Shown here: positions 46,380 to 57,157 of the stretch, in pieces
Position numbering within the stretch: the first letter of the stretch is position 1
How the letters are laid out: each line of letters begins with the position of its first letter
From: Phragmites australis
Lineage: Eukaryota > Streptophyta > Magnoliopsida > Poales > Poaceae
Length of the DNA: 64,000 bases
Assembly (NCBI RefSeq): GCF_958298935.1
Contig: NC_084921.1
Span: 49,897,001-49,961,000 of the forward strand
Direction: 5' to 3'
Translations under genes and position numbers: made by a program
Notes under the pieces: model-generated
Seen by the model: only the letters and a program-made list of their open reading frames with translations
Database searches by the model: none
Told to the model about the DNA's origin: nothing

Positions 46380-48480
46380 AGGGAGGAAGTTTGCGACCCC
46401 TTCAGCGCTGGTTGCAATGAGGTTCGATGGAGATCATGTGCTTTGAAGCCTATGCTGAGGCTGGAGGCGTAGTCGATATCAGTGCCGAAGGGTGACGGAG
46501 CTCGTCAAAGACTGAGTGGTCTGGAGCCTAGTAAGATGGTCAAAGACTAAGTAGACTGTGGCGCTGAGGGAGGAAGTGTGTGACCCCCTCAGCACCAGCC
46601 ACGTGCGTGGGTTGACAGAGATGATGACCTCCGAATCCTAAGTCAGGGCTCGTCGAAGATTCAATGGTCGAAGCCCAGCAAGGTGGTTGGAGATGAAGTC
46701 GACTGTGGCGCTAAGGGAGGAAGTCTGCGACCCCCTCAGCGCTAGCCCCAGCGTGGGTTTATGGAGATGATGAGCTCTAAAGCCTACGCTGAGGCCGGAG
46801 GCATAGCCAACATTGGAGCTGAAGACCGAAGAGGTTTGACGGAGACGATGAGCACAGATGCCTAGCAAGGTGATCGAAATTGAAGTTAACAGTGGCACTA
46901 AGGGAAGAATTCTACGAACCCCTTAGTGATGGCCGTGGTGTGGGTCGATGGAGATGACGAGCTCCATAACCTACACTGAGGCTGGAGACGTAGTCGACGT
47001 CGAAGCTGAAGACCGACAAGGTTTGACAGAGACGACGAGTTTCGAAGCCTAGTAAGGTGATCAAAGACGAAGTTGATGATGGCACTGAGGGAGGTAGTCT
47101 ATGACCCCCTCAACGCTGGCCAAAGTGAGGGTCGATAGAGACAACGAGCTCCAAAGCCGACACTGAGGCTGGAGGTGTAGTCGATGTCAGAGCTGAAGAC
47201 TGGTGAGGTTTGACAAAGACGACAGGCTCCGAAGCCTAGCAAGATGGTTGGAGAAGAAGTAAATGGTGGTGCTGAGGGAGGAAGTTTGTGACCCCCTCAG
47301 CGCTGGCCATTGCGTGGGTCGATGGAGACAACAAGCTTCGAAGCCTATGACGGGGATCGTCGGAGACTGAGTGGTCTAGAGCCTAGTAAGATGGTCAGAA
47401 ACAAAGTCGACTGTGGCGCTGAGGGAGGAAGTCTGTAACCCCCTCAACGCTGGCTGCGACATGGGTCGACGGAGACGATGAGATTAGAAGCATGCGCCAA
47501 GGCTAGAGGCATAGCCAACGTCAGAGCCAAAGACCAACTAGGTTTGATGGAGATGATGGGCTCGGAGACGAAGTCGATAGTGGTGCTGAGGGAGGAATAT
47601 TACGACCCCCACAGTGCTGGCCGCGGTGTTGTCGATGGAGACGATGACCTCCGAAGCCTACGCTGAGGCCGGATGCGTAATCGACATTGAAGGCGAAGAC
47701 CAGCGAGGTTTGACAGAGACGACAGGCTTCGAAGCCTAGTAATGTGATCGAAGACTCAGTCGACGGTGGCGCTGAGGTAGAAAGTCTGTGACCCCCTCAG
47801 CGTTAACTGCAGTGAGGGTTGACAGAGACAACGAGCTCCGAATCCTACACTAAAGCTGGAGGCGTAGTCAACGTGAGAGCCAAAGACAGACAAGGTTTGA
47901 CAAAGACCACGGGCTCCGAAGCCTAGCAAGGTGATCAGAGACGGAGTCAACGACAACGTTGAGGGAGGAAGTCTGCAACCCCCTTATTGCTAGCCACAAC
48001 GAGGGTCAACAGGGACGACGAGCTTCGAAGCCTACGCCGAGGTCGGAGGAATAGTCGATGTCGGAGCTGAAGACCAGCTAGGTTTGATGGAGAAGATGGG
48101 CTTCGAAGCCTAGCAAGGTGGTCAAAGATGAAGTCGAAGGTGGTGCTATGGGAGGAAGTATGTGACCCCCTTAGCACTGGTCGCGGTGTGGGTCGATGGA
48201 GACGACGAGCCCTGAAGCCTACGCTGAGGATGGAGGCATAGTCAACATCGAAGCCGAAGACTGATGATGTTTGACGGAGACGATAGGCTCCGAAGCCTAA
48301 TAACGTGATCGGAGACGAAGTTGACAGTGTCACTGAAGGAGGAAGTCTATGACCCCCTTAGCTCTAGACACGGTGAGGGTCGACGGAGACGACGAGCTTC
48401 GAAGCCTACACCAAGGCCGGAGGCGTAGTTGACATTGGAGCCGAAGACCAACGAGGTTTGACGGAGACGATGAGCTCCAA
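46380..48480 (-). repeat. Tandem array of about 185-bp units (about 12 copies)
   Basis: The core GACCCCCTCAGCGCTGG or a variant recurs near 46390, 46567, 46726, 46912, 47098, 47288, 47434, 47600, 47789, 47973, 48163 and 48348. Most spacings are 184-190 bp, some 146-177. On the minus strand, the element's sense strand, units tend to stay open and repeat a 62-residue block (LRQTSSVF, DYASGLSVGFRA, LALRGSQTSS). A weaker unit lies near 50108. Confidence 0.85.
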
Positions 48481-48870
48481 TGCCTCTAGGTAGTCTGAGC
48501 ATGCTCTCTAACGGTGAGTCTTTTTGCCATTTGAATTGTCATAGTGGAGATTGTGTGTGAAGGCGAGATATTTTTCTGGCATGAGTAAATGATGACGCCA
48601 GGCAATGGCAACACGTCTGATGGGGTAATGCACCAGTTTCTTTGGGGGTCTTGTGCCAATAGCCCTTTCATGCATCGAAAGAGGCTTGAGAAATAAACGC
48701 GATGAGACGTGTGTGCAAAAAACTAGGGCATTAACACGGGGCATAGCCACATGCGTAGTTTGGATTGGGACGCGCTATGAGCCCCCCAAAGCAGTAACTA
48801 TGAAAGCCGCGGAATGACACCCATGGCAATTCCGCTTCCCTCACAAGGCACACGTGAATGGATGGCCAGG
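48481..48870. other. Spacer upstream of the antisense ORF
   Basis: No coding content. Presumably holds the promoter of the antisense transcript. Confidence 0.4.
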
Positions 48871-48879
48871 CTATATAAG
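48871..48879 (+). promoter_or_regulatory. TATA box of the antisense ORF
   Basis: CTATATAAG, 71 bp before the ATA at 48950 that replaces the start codon. Following sequence (GGGGTTCAC) resembles that after the TATA box at 36134 (GGAGTTTAC). Confidence 0.6.
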
Positions 48880-48949
48880 CTGGGGTTCACTTAGCTAGCC
48901 ATCCACTGTTGCCTTTTTAGAGTAAGGAGGCGATCCTTCTTGGTTGCTC

Positions 48950-49300
48950 ATAGCATTTTCTTCCTCTTTATCATTGGAGATGTCGATGATCTCGAGTGAT
49001 CTGGCAAGGGCTGGGCCACCCTTGATGCCGGCACCGGTTCTGCCAGCTGTGCCATCGGGGGCAGGAGACCCAAATGGCCCTTATCCTATTTTGGAGCTGA
49101 CATCGAGCTACATGATCATGCCCATGCTGATGGGGCTATCCCTAGCCCGCACGATTTTTCCTGCTGAGATTGTCAATATCTCCAATGAGGAGGAGGAAAT
49201 CGACTGGGATCTCCTGGAGAAGGAGATTGACGAGGAGGAGAAAGCGAAAGAGAAGGAGAAGGAGGCGGCCAACGTGGAGAAGACCATGGTGGAGGGATAA
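48950..49300 (+). pseudogene. Antisense acidic ORF of the second Gypsy-type element, start lost
   Basis: Runs opposite to the element. At the expected start ATG is replaced by ATA (48950-48952); the frame then stays open to TAA 49298-49300. It shares the plan of 35608-36063: Ser-rich start (AFSSSLSLEMSMISSDLARA), a PPLMPAP linker, and an acidic end EIVNISNEEEEIDWDLLEKE. It is shorter at the C-terminus. In-frame ATGs inside (for example 48980) could still serve as starts. Confidence 0.6.
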
Positions 49301-50100
49301 GAGGCCAGGGAGGAGTCCTCCTGCTCTTCTTCATCCTCCGATAGCTCTAAGGCTGACTACTGCATCAGTTTCGCGACAGTAGGCCACACATAAAGTGCAT
49401 GTGTCGCTCTTAGGAGGTTTCCTTCCCTATCCTTTTTTGGTGTGTTTTTTTCTTTTTCCCCCGAGTAGTCTGGTGTACTAGGAACTCGGAGAGGCATGTG
49501 TGCGTCTTTTGGATATGAAATTATTAATATACTATCATCCTTAGATCTGTTTGGTATTTCCTAATTTATTTGTAATGTTTTTTTCTTAATCGAAGTGTCT
49601 GGTGATCCTCCGAGCAGACCAGGTTTAATCGGGAAGAATGTCTTCCCTAATCCTTAGATTTAGGAAAAGAAGTGTCATGATGGAGCCAGACGTGTGTTTG
49701 CTCGCACCTAGGCTCTAGAAGCTTGCCCTTTCCCGGCCCCCTCGCACCTTGCGGTTGTTTATGACTAAAGGGTGCGATTATAGGTGCACTCTTAGTGTCT
49801 TCGGTGCAACTAGGGTGACGAAAACTCACACAGGTTTGGACTTTGACGTGACCGAGGCAAGGGCCTTTGAAGTACGGAGGATATGGGTCTCGACGCTCAT
49901 GGTGGAGGATTCAAGCCTCTACACTTATGGTGGAGGTTTTAGACTTTTACGCCTATGGCAGAGGTTGCATGCCCTAACGCATATGGCAGAGGCACAGACG
50001 ACAGTGGAGCTAAGGGATGACAAGGCTCAGCTAAGGCGGGGCCATTCAGAGTGGCACAGTGGTGGCTGACGGTGAAGTTGATGGCGAGGCAGAGGGAGGA
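49301..50100. other. Downstream of the antisense ORF
   Basis: Contains a T-rich stretch (49438-49462) and TATGAAATTATTAATATACT near 49516, plausible 3' end signals of the antisense transcript. A diverged unit of the 185-bp array follows near 50090-50130. No gene seen. Confidence 0.4.
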
Positions 50101-50364
50101 AGTCGACGACCCCCTCAGCACTGGCCACTGCGAGGATCGATGGAGGCAGGGCTGTTTATGGCCCTGCGGTGGTAGATGCGGTGAGGCTTGATGGAGGCAG
50201 GGTGTGTCTTGCATCTTATGCACACTACGCAAAGTGCACCGCGCGAAGCATCATTCCCCCCAACCTCCTCGCGTCTTTTGGTCGTGAGCGGGCAGCGAGC
50301 GCATTTTATCAGTGCTATCATCGTGGGTTTAGCAGTGGCAGTGAAGCTTCTAAGGCTGTTATGC

Positions 50365-50415
50365 CACATGTATGTATATGCATATGTATGTGTGTATGTA
50401 TGTATGCATGCATGA
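50365..50415. repeat. TATG/CATG-type microsatellite
   Basis: Alternating purine-pyrimidine run of TATG, TGTG and CATG tetranucleotides. Confidence 0.7.
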
Positions 50416-50499
50416 AATGAAGTAATTTTAGTAATAATTGTTAAGCTGATTCATGATGCTACAGAGGCAATGCATTCGAGATGTGGAGGGTTTGTGTAT

Positions 50500-51075
50500 C
50501 TCCAAGGGAGCATAGGGTTTTGATACCTCGACACAACCGATGCTATGCTTTCGAGGTGCGAAGTGTGTGTACCTCTGAGGAGTGGAGGGTTTTGATACCT
50601 TAACCCTGACTGAGGCCAAGCCTCCGAGGTGCGGAAGGTTTTCATACCTCCAAGGATCGTAGGGTTTTGATACCTTGACGTGACCGAGGTTATGCCTTTG
50701 AGGTGCAGAGGGTTTTCATACCTCCAAGGAGTGGAGGATTTTGCATACCTCCGAGGAGCGAAGGGTTTTGATACCTCGATGCAATCAAGGCTATGCCTTT
50801 GAGGTGCATAGGGCTTTGATACCTCCGAGGAGCGGAGGATTTTGCCTACCTCCGAGGAGCGAAGGGTTTTTATACCTCAATACAATCGAGGCTACGCCTT
50901 TATGGTGTGGAGGGTATTCATACCTCCGAGGAGCGGAGGATTTTGCGTACCTCCGAGGAGCGAATGGTTTTGATACCTCGATGCGACAGAGGCTATGCCT
51001 TCGAGGTGCAGAGGGTTTTCATATCTCTGAGGAGAGGAGGGTTTTGCGTACCTCCGAGGAGCGAAGGGTTTTGAT
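50500..51075. repeat. Second tandem array, period about 100 bp
   Basis: The start GAAGGGTTTTGATACCTCGA recurs at 50760, 50861 and 50962 (spacing 101 bp), with shorter, more diverged units near 50510, 50585 and 50660. A sub-motif CCTCCGAGGAGCG appears two or three times per unit. Confidence 0.8.
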
Positions 51076-51199
51076 TGTTGTGCACTATTGTGATACTATT
51101 TGAGCAAATATATAACTTAAGTTTTGTATGTACTATTATGGGCGAACAGCTAATTGCAATAGGGAATGTCACTAGCTCGGACAACTATTCTCATCATAC

Positions 51200-52460
51200 G
51201 TCAAACTGAGGCTTTTATATAGCTATGTAAAGGTTGAAAGTAGACGGCAAGGATGAAATGAAGAGGTCTACAGTGGGGCGTACCTTGGCTTAAACTGGGC
51301 CTTTACAGCATTCCAGAGGCTTAGAAGCCTCTGTAGCTGTTGAGGCAGTGGAGGGGCAGGCGCCTCCCACGTGGGTTGTCTGTCGAAGAGGAAGGCTGCC
51401 TAAACCTCTAGGGCAACCGAAGCCTGTCCTGGGGCCTAATAGGCCTTCGCCAAAGGGGGTCCCGCCTAGGCCTTCGGAGCGATCGGAGAACCCGACGGGC
51501 CTCCCATGTCGTGTTTGATGTTTGGCGATGTTGGCCGCAATTATTTAGAGCGCCAATGAGGGGGAGGATTCCCTCGACAATGTTTGTTGGAGGCAGAGTT
51601 TGCAAGGGCTCAGACTTGGTTGCCCTAACATGGCTGCCCCCACGTGTGTAGTTTCACTGACGCCGTTTCAAGGGGGCATAAGAGATCCTTCACCGCTAGG
51701 TTGCTGCATCGTTGGTGGCAGAGTTTGAGTCGGCAGAGCTACCTGAGGGCCCCAGTGGCCCGCTGCAGGCCTATGATCCTCGGGTCACCTGTTGTCGGTT
51801 CCTTTCCCTGCAGGGTGCGTCGCCCGCCTCTCGATGTACCCTTGCTAGAATGTTACGAGTGTCCGGTAGTCCTCGGTATTATGGGCACGTCCATCCCCAT
51901 GTAGAGTGCATCAGTGCCCCTCCGCTAGCAATTGACCGGGGCCACGTCGTCATTCAGGGGAGTAGCCAGAGCGCCCCAGGCCATGTCGCCTACATCGTTG
52001 GCAGGATCTACGCACTCCAGAGCCCATAGCCTCCTCGGTGCCCCTTTTCTCTGAGGAAGGCCAAGAAGGCTGCTGAGCGAACAAGCTTTCAGAGGACAAT
52101 GGTTCTATGAAAGTGTCTTGGACGTTGTCACAGAAGCCATCTCGGGGATGGGCCTAGGCACAACTGCCCCTAGGTTTTAGTGCCTAGAACCATCAGAGGG
52201 GGGACCTGCACAGTCACAGCCTCGACCGTAGCCCCTTGGGGTACATCGAGCTCTTCCTTGTATTGCTGCTAGAAAACTTTCAAGCCGACTTCGGCCCCTG
52301 TGACAACCACCGTTGGGGTCGTGACCAGATCGGCGGTAGCTGCTGGGCCCCCATTCCACCTAACTGTGGAATCGGTCATCTAGGCCAGCGCCCAGGTGGC
52401 CTCCTTCTCTGGTGACATCCTACCTCTCCTAGTACTTCTGCGTTCCTCTCTACGGACGAC
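51200..52460 (-). pseudogene. Gag-like leader region of the second Gypsy-type element, decayed
   Basis: Minus strand from just inside the primer site: near 52416 a possible start reads MSPEKEATWALAWMTDS, then stays largely open toward lower coordinates with stops. The position, directly after the primer site, is where gag begins. No gag core or zinc knuckle can be recognised, so this is a positional call. Confidence 0.35.
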
Positions 52461-52469
52461 GCCAGCTAT

Positions 52470-53291
52470 TGATGAAAGAAAATATCTTCCACAAATAAAG
52501 TGCGGTGAGAGCTTACTCACAGGAGTGTATCAAGCCTGGAGAAGAAATAGAGAGGAAAGGAATGCGTAATGCAGTGATGGTAAAAATCTGTATGTTGGTA
52601 TGATGGCTATATGTCTGTATTTATAGTGTCATTCAGGATGTGAGTATACAATCATGCCACTACTGGGATAATGATACATGTTTCCCCTATGCAATAGGGA
52701 CCTATGGCCGGTCAGGTAACATGGCCGGCCTTGGTAAAAATACTATAACCCTACTTATAGGCTATTTTCTAATTGTGACAGCAAGTGGTGGCAAGCTTAG
52801 TCGTCCATTGCGACGCCGCACTGTCCAGCGTGTCAGGTTTGTCACCACTTGCTCTTGGTGTGTCACGGTGGCCACCACCTGACCGGTATTAAATGCTGAT
52901 CATCTCATGGCAGACATCACGTGGCCGACGAGCTAGCTTCCGCTGATCTTTACTGGGAACTCTGCATCTTTCCTCCAGCTTTTGGGAGTCTGCAGCCTCT
53001 GGAGGTTAGGGATCTCCGGGCCTCCAAGGGACTCCCAGGCTTGGGTCCTCGGGACCACTCCGAAGGCAAGGATCCGGAGGGATCATGAGCCGGAGTGTCT
53101 TCGAGCTTAAGCTGACCGAATCAATGGGCGTCGGGGGCCAGCTAGCTCCCTCAAGTTCTAAGAGTCAGTGACACGAGAAGGAGACTCACGGGCTCCCGAG
53201 GCCCTGGTTGCGTCGGGGCCCTAAGCTCTGGAGGAGTCTTTGATGGCGACTCCCTATAGTATCTACTACTGGGATATTTTCCTCAACAACA
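52470..53291 (-). repeat. 5' LTR (right) of the minus-strand Gypsy-type element
   Basis: 822 bp, TG at 52470 to CA at 53291 on the plus strand; the more complete of the two LTRs. Homology to 45261-45891 is clear at both ends and in blocks such as GGGACCACTCC.AAG.CAAGG. Confidence 0.85.
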
Positions 53292-54769
53292 AACTTGGTT
53301 GAAGGGCGAGGGAGTGCGAGAGGAGCCGTCGGGAGGTTAAACATCCGACGGCTCACAACCGTTGTATGAAAGAAAAAGCAAAAAACAGGCTGTTGATAAA
53401 TACCATCGTCCTTATATTTGGACTGGTTTACTCGCTCTCACTTTCAAGTAGTCAAACGCACTGATTAAACAATTTAACATACATGCAATATTTTAACTCA
53501 AACTTATAAAATCCTTCTCTGGTTTGCTTATACCATCCCACTCGCACAGGCTGGATGAAGTTAACACTCGATTCTTGAGGTGTGGCCAGGTTGTGGTCCA
53601 GGGGAGCCACAAAGTTGGACTTCGGTCGAAAAAGCTCTCGTCACCTTTTACCCCCCACGGAGGCTTTAGAAATGTGGAGACGGAAAGCATATCTGCCAAA
53701 GCTAATCCGCGCCATAATTACTCCCAGCTGGTGCGACCACTTGATCAAGGTAAGAGAGCAACTGGGCCGGGGTGCAATCCTTGTCCAAGTAAACCTTTGA
53801 TTTTGTCCGTGTCTGCTGACGATAACGATCGCTAGCAGCGCGTGCATTCGTCGCTCTCCCAATTGACTTGCGCACACATGTAGCCCCCGCGAAGAATATA
53901 ATGTTGAAATTTTGCTGCCTAGCTACCGCCACGCGCGGTGGAATTTTTAGATTTTGGCTTTTATAAAGAAATATTTCTACGTGTGAACATACAAGAAACA
54001 ATGTTCGAAAATAGATCTTTTATAGTGTTATGACTATTAGCGTTATTGTTGAATAATACGATAACCATATCCATTAATATTGTGGTAGCTATCGTATATA
54101 ATCTTATAAATATAATATAAAAAATATAGTTATCATAGTATCATTTATCTCGATAACATACTATTTAATCACAATATTAAATATCATGACGTCGTATCCC
54201 CGCGTGCACCACAGACAAGAGGCCGAATTTGCACGCTACGCCCACGTATGTAGTACACTGCTGTCTACTATGCGTGCTAGCTAAGCTAGCCTAGCCAGTG
54301 ACCAAACTACAAATGGAAATTAAATAGGAACGCCTACAGGAACTAAGGTAAACTTTAACTGCAGTACTCCAGCGATTAGCTACAGGTGAACTTTAACTGG
54401 CTGCATATAGAGCATAGAGCTTGAACTCCATGTCTCCCAGCGATTAGCTACAGCAGCTACAACAGATTTATGCTAGCCGAGCCTGTGCTTCATTTTGCTA
54501 TTGCCAGAAGCTACAACTTAAGCATGCTAAGTTTCACATTGATTTGCTAAAAAAAAATACAAGGCTGCTATGTTCCAACTATTCGGTTTGCTTACACACA
54601 AAATTATCGTCCTAGTATACTGAAAAACTAAGTTGAAACATGATTTAATTTATATGTGATGATGATTGATAAGATTATCGATTTGTTTTGTCGAGTTTTA
54701 GGTTATTTGGGTTTGGTTTGAGTTTTTTTTTATGAACTAACTGGAGTTAGAGTTAAAGTTGGAGAAATA
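53292..54769. other. Intergenic, no gene recognised
   Basis: Includes a 10-bp perfect inverted repeat at 53323-53354, an AT-rich block at 54000-54190 and a doubled CAGCGATTAGCTACAG near 54371 and 54438. Frames at 53493-53877 are open on both strands but have no recognisable content. Confidence 0.4.
53323..53354. repeat. Short perfect inverted repeat (hairpin)
   Basis: GAGCCGTCGG (53323-53332) and CCGACGGCTC (53345-53354) separated by 12 bp. Similar CCGACGGCT strings occur at ends of grass MITEs, but no partner end was found. Confidence 0.6.
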
Positions 54770-56068
54770 TGTTTGCTTGTCTCATGGTGTGCAGGTGATG
54801 GATGCAACTTGGCGGTCGACGACGAGTGATCGAGGCTAAGCGGGTGCTTAGTGCCAAACGATCAAGGAGGTCAGGCGTAATCAAGGGTGATCCTAGCTAT
54901 ACACGTGGAGGTCAAGCAAAACATAAAACAGAGGATGAAGACGATGTGTTAATAAAGTCAAACGAAAGTGGTGACAGTGCAAGTGACAAGGCGGCCAGAG
55001 GGATCGAGAGCTGGAGAAACTTGCCGTGGTCAGGATCACAAGATGGAGTACACATGTCGATATCAGAGCGTTGGCTTAAAGTGTAAGCAAGTGGTGAGTC
55101 ATACTTTAAGAAGTGTGAAGAGGGTTTCACAGTTGGGCCTCAAAACCGTATGAGAATTGGAGAAGTACGTGGCACCATCGTGAAGTTTGTGTCGAGGTGA
55201 AGCTAAGTCATGGAGGCGACGCAACTGTTCGATTGACGGAGTAAAAAATAGACCAAATACTCTCGATGGTAGGTCGGATTGTACTACAAGAGAGGAGTAT
55301 TTTAGTTACAAGTTATGAAATTTAGGGGTCAAGATTTCTATGCCTATAAATAGAAGGGTAGGGCTACGAGAAAGTTTGAATCAATCACTTAAGCCCCTTA
55401 TACCACCTATTTGAGAGCATAGTGCTAGAGTTTTACACGAGAGGAAGATGAGTGCTTAGCCTGTGTAATAGATGCAAGTTTTTGACAGAAAAATTCTTGA
55501 AATCCGTCTAAAATAGGACTGATCTCTTTGAGTAATGAAGTTTAACTTTTTGCATATGCTTGAATTCCCCTTCTTCTAGTCTCTATCTATTGGTTCTCTT
55601 GTAAGTTTGCAAGTTTTTCTTTTTCGGTTGTGATTTTCTTGTTGATTTTTGTTTTTGTCTTTGAGCTGTGATTTTTCAACTTTTGAAAGTTATTCTTCTT
55701 ATTGTTAGAGACGTAAACGTTCATGTACTCATGTATTTGAGATGGTCTTAAATCCCCTTATCTCTAAACCATCAATTTGGAGAGTTGCTTCTTTCCGTGA
55801 TTGTCTTTTTGCTTTATTTTTGTTCAAGTTTTAAATTTTTGTGCTCAAAGATATATGAAATAGTCTTAAATAGAGCCTATGATTCATATTCTATCCGTGG
55901 AATCATATTCCCTTGGAACTTTATTTCTCGCTTTGTCTTTTTAAAGTTTATGTTTCCATTTGTGTGTTTTTGAGAAACGTTGGGTGAACAAGTAGTAGGT
56001 CATCTATTTTGAAAAAAAATTGTAAGACGCATATTCACCCCCCTCTAGACGCTATTCTCGGTCCTATA
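54770..56068 (+). repeat. 5' LTR of a Sirevirus-type Copia element
   Basis: The right limit is set by the primer site that follows. TATA box TATAAATA at 55344-55351. The left limit is a guess at TGTTTGCTTGTC because no second LTR is left. LTR length near 1.3 kb fits Sireviruses. Confidence 0.6.
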
Positions 56069-56070
56069 AT

Positions 56071-56083
56071 TGGTATCAGAGCC
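56071..56083 (+). other. Primer-binding site (initiator Met tRNA type)
   Basis: TGGTATCAGAGCC, the standard Copia primer site. Confidence 0.9.
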
Positions 56084-56099
56084 GGTTTGATCACTTGTT

Positions 56100-57157
56100 G
56101 ATCATAACCAGCTTTATGATCCGTAGACAACATAGAAAGAAGTGAGAAAATTTCATTGTTTGATGGCAGTGATTTTTCATACTGAAAGGTGCGCATAGAG
56201 GCTTATCTTCTAAGATAAGGAAGTAAAATATAGGAAATAGTTTATTTCAACTATGGGATCCCTACTGTGCACGACTCAGATTCAAATTAAACAGTATGAG
56301 GCCAACAATAAGGACAGAAATATTTTATTCACAAGCCTAATTCGGAATGAGTTTGACAGGGTCCAACACCTTCATACTACCTAGAAGATCTGGACTACTC
56401 TAATTGTCTTTCATGAAGGCACTAATCAGATTAAAGCTAGACTCTAAAGCACATACAACCAAGAATATCAAATATTTATGCAAAGACCTGGTGAATCTCT
56501 GGATGCTATATTTTCTTATTTTGATAGAATTGTGAGCAACCTTAGATCCACTGGTGTTTTTCCCTACTATGATCATGAGAGGGCGATCAAACTTCTCTAT
56601 AATCTCGATCGTAGCACGTGGAAAATGAAAATCTCGAGCATTGAAGAGTCACCAAGTTATGACATGTTAACTTGTGATAAACTCTTTAGCAAGCTCAAGT
56701 CCACCGAGATAGTCAAGTCAGCTTGGATATACCTTGGAAACCCCTATCTCAGAACATGGCATTGGTTTCTAGACCTAATAGTGGCAATCAGGCTGGAGCT
56801 AACTATTCTTGTACTAACACTTCACCGAGTGGTTTTGTTTTGTCTTCCTTGATTTCTATCACAGAGAAGCGGGTGGATGCACTGGATGATGAGGACCTTA
56901 CTCTCATTGTGAAGAAGTTCATCCGTTTCTACAACAACAGAAGAGACTGGAGGAGAGGGGGCTCTCGTGCTTATTTTGAGTGTGGTGATACTACTCACTT
57001 GAAGGCAGATTGTCCTAAGCTCAAGAAGAGGGAGGACTGCGACTACGACTCTGACAAGCACAAGAAGAAGAACAAGAAGCCATTCTTCAAGGAGAACCGC
57101 GACAAGATGGCCAAGAAGGCGACCAAGGTGGCTTATAGGATGTTCATGGTGGCCCTC
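56100..57157 (+). pseudogene. Copia gag, decayed, with altered zinc knuckle
   Basis: UBN2-like gag core at 56478-56720 (RPGESLDAIFSYFDRIVSNL, DHERAIKLLYNLDR), shift near 56720, then EKRVDALDDEDLTLIVKKF and a zinc knuckle at 56965-57018 reading YFECGDTTHLKADCP, where the first Cys is Tyr. A Lys-rich tail follows. At 57158 the sequence passes into an inserted LTR, so the last residues of the open frame belong to the insert. Confidence 0.82.

Larger units (their letters stand above)
45261..53291 (-). mobile_element. Non-autonomous Gypsy-type element with tandem repeat arrays
   Basis: Two LTRs (45261-45891, 52470-53291) both start TGATGAAAGAAAATATCTTC and end in CAACA on the plus strand. Orientation is minus: a purine-rich tract (complement of CACCCCCTCATC, 45891-45903) abuts the left LTR, and minus-strand ATAGCTGGCGTCGTCCGTAG next to the right LTR (52450-52469) is a Gypsy-type primer site. 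The interior holds a gag-like remnant near the primer site, two tandem arrays and an antisense acidic ORF homologous to that of the 20-37 kb Gypsy element. No reverse transcriptase or integrase is seen in 6.6 kb, so it would depend on another element. Flanking pentamers do not match. Confidence 0.82.

Noticed and set aside
46380..48480. Regular repeats considered as a CRISPR-like array
   Set aside because: Whole units repeat with no conserved-repeat/unique-spacer pattern, units are 185 bp, and the context is a plant retroelement.
45256..53296. 5-bp target duplication of the second Gypsy-type element (AATAT against AACTT)
   Set aside because: Only three of five positions agree.
53493..53877. 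Overlapping open frames on both strands
   Set aside because: No recognisable domain, no splice context, and similar length frames occur by chance in this composition.
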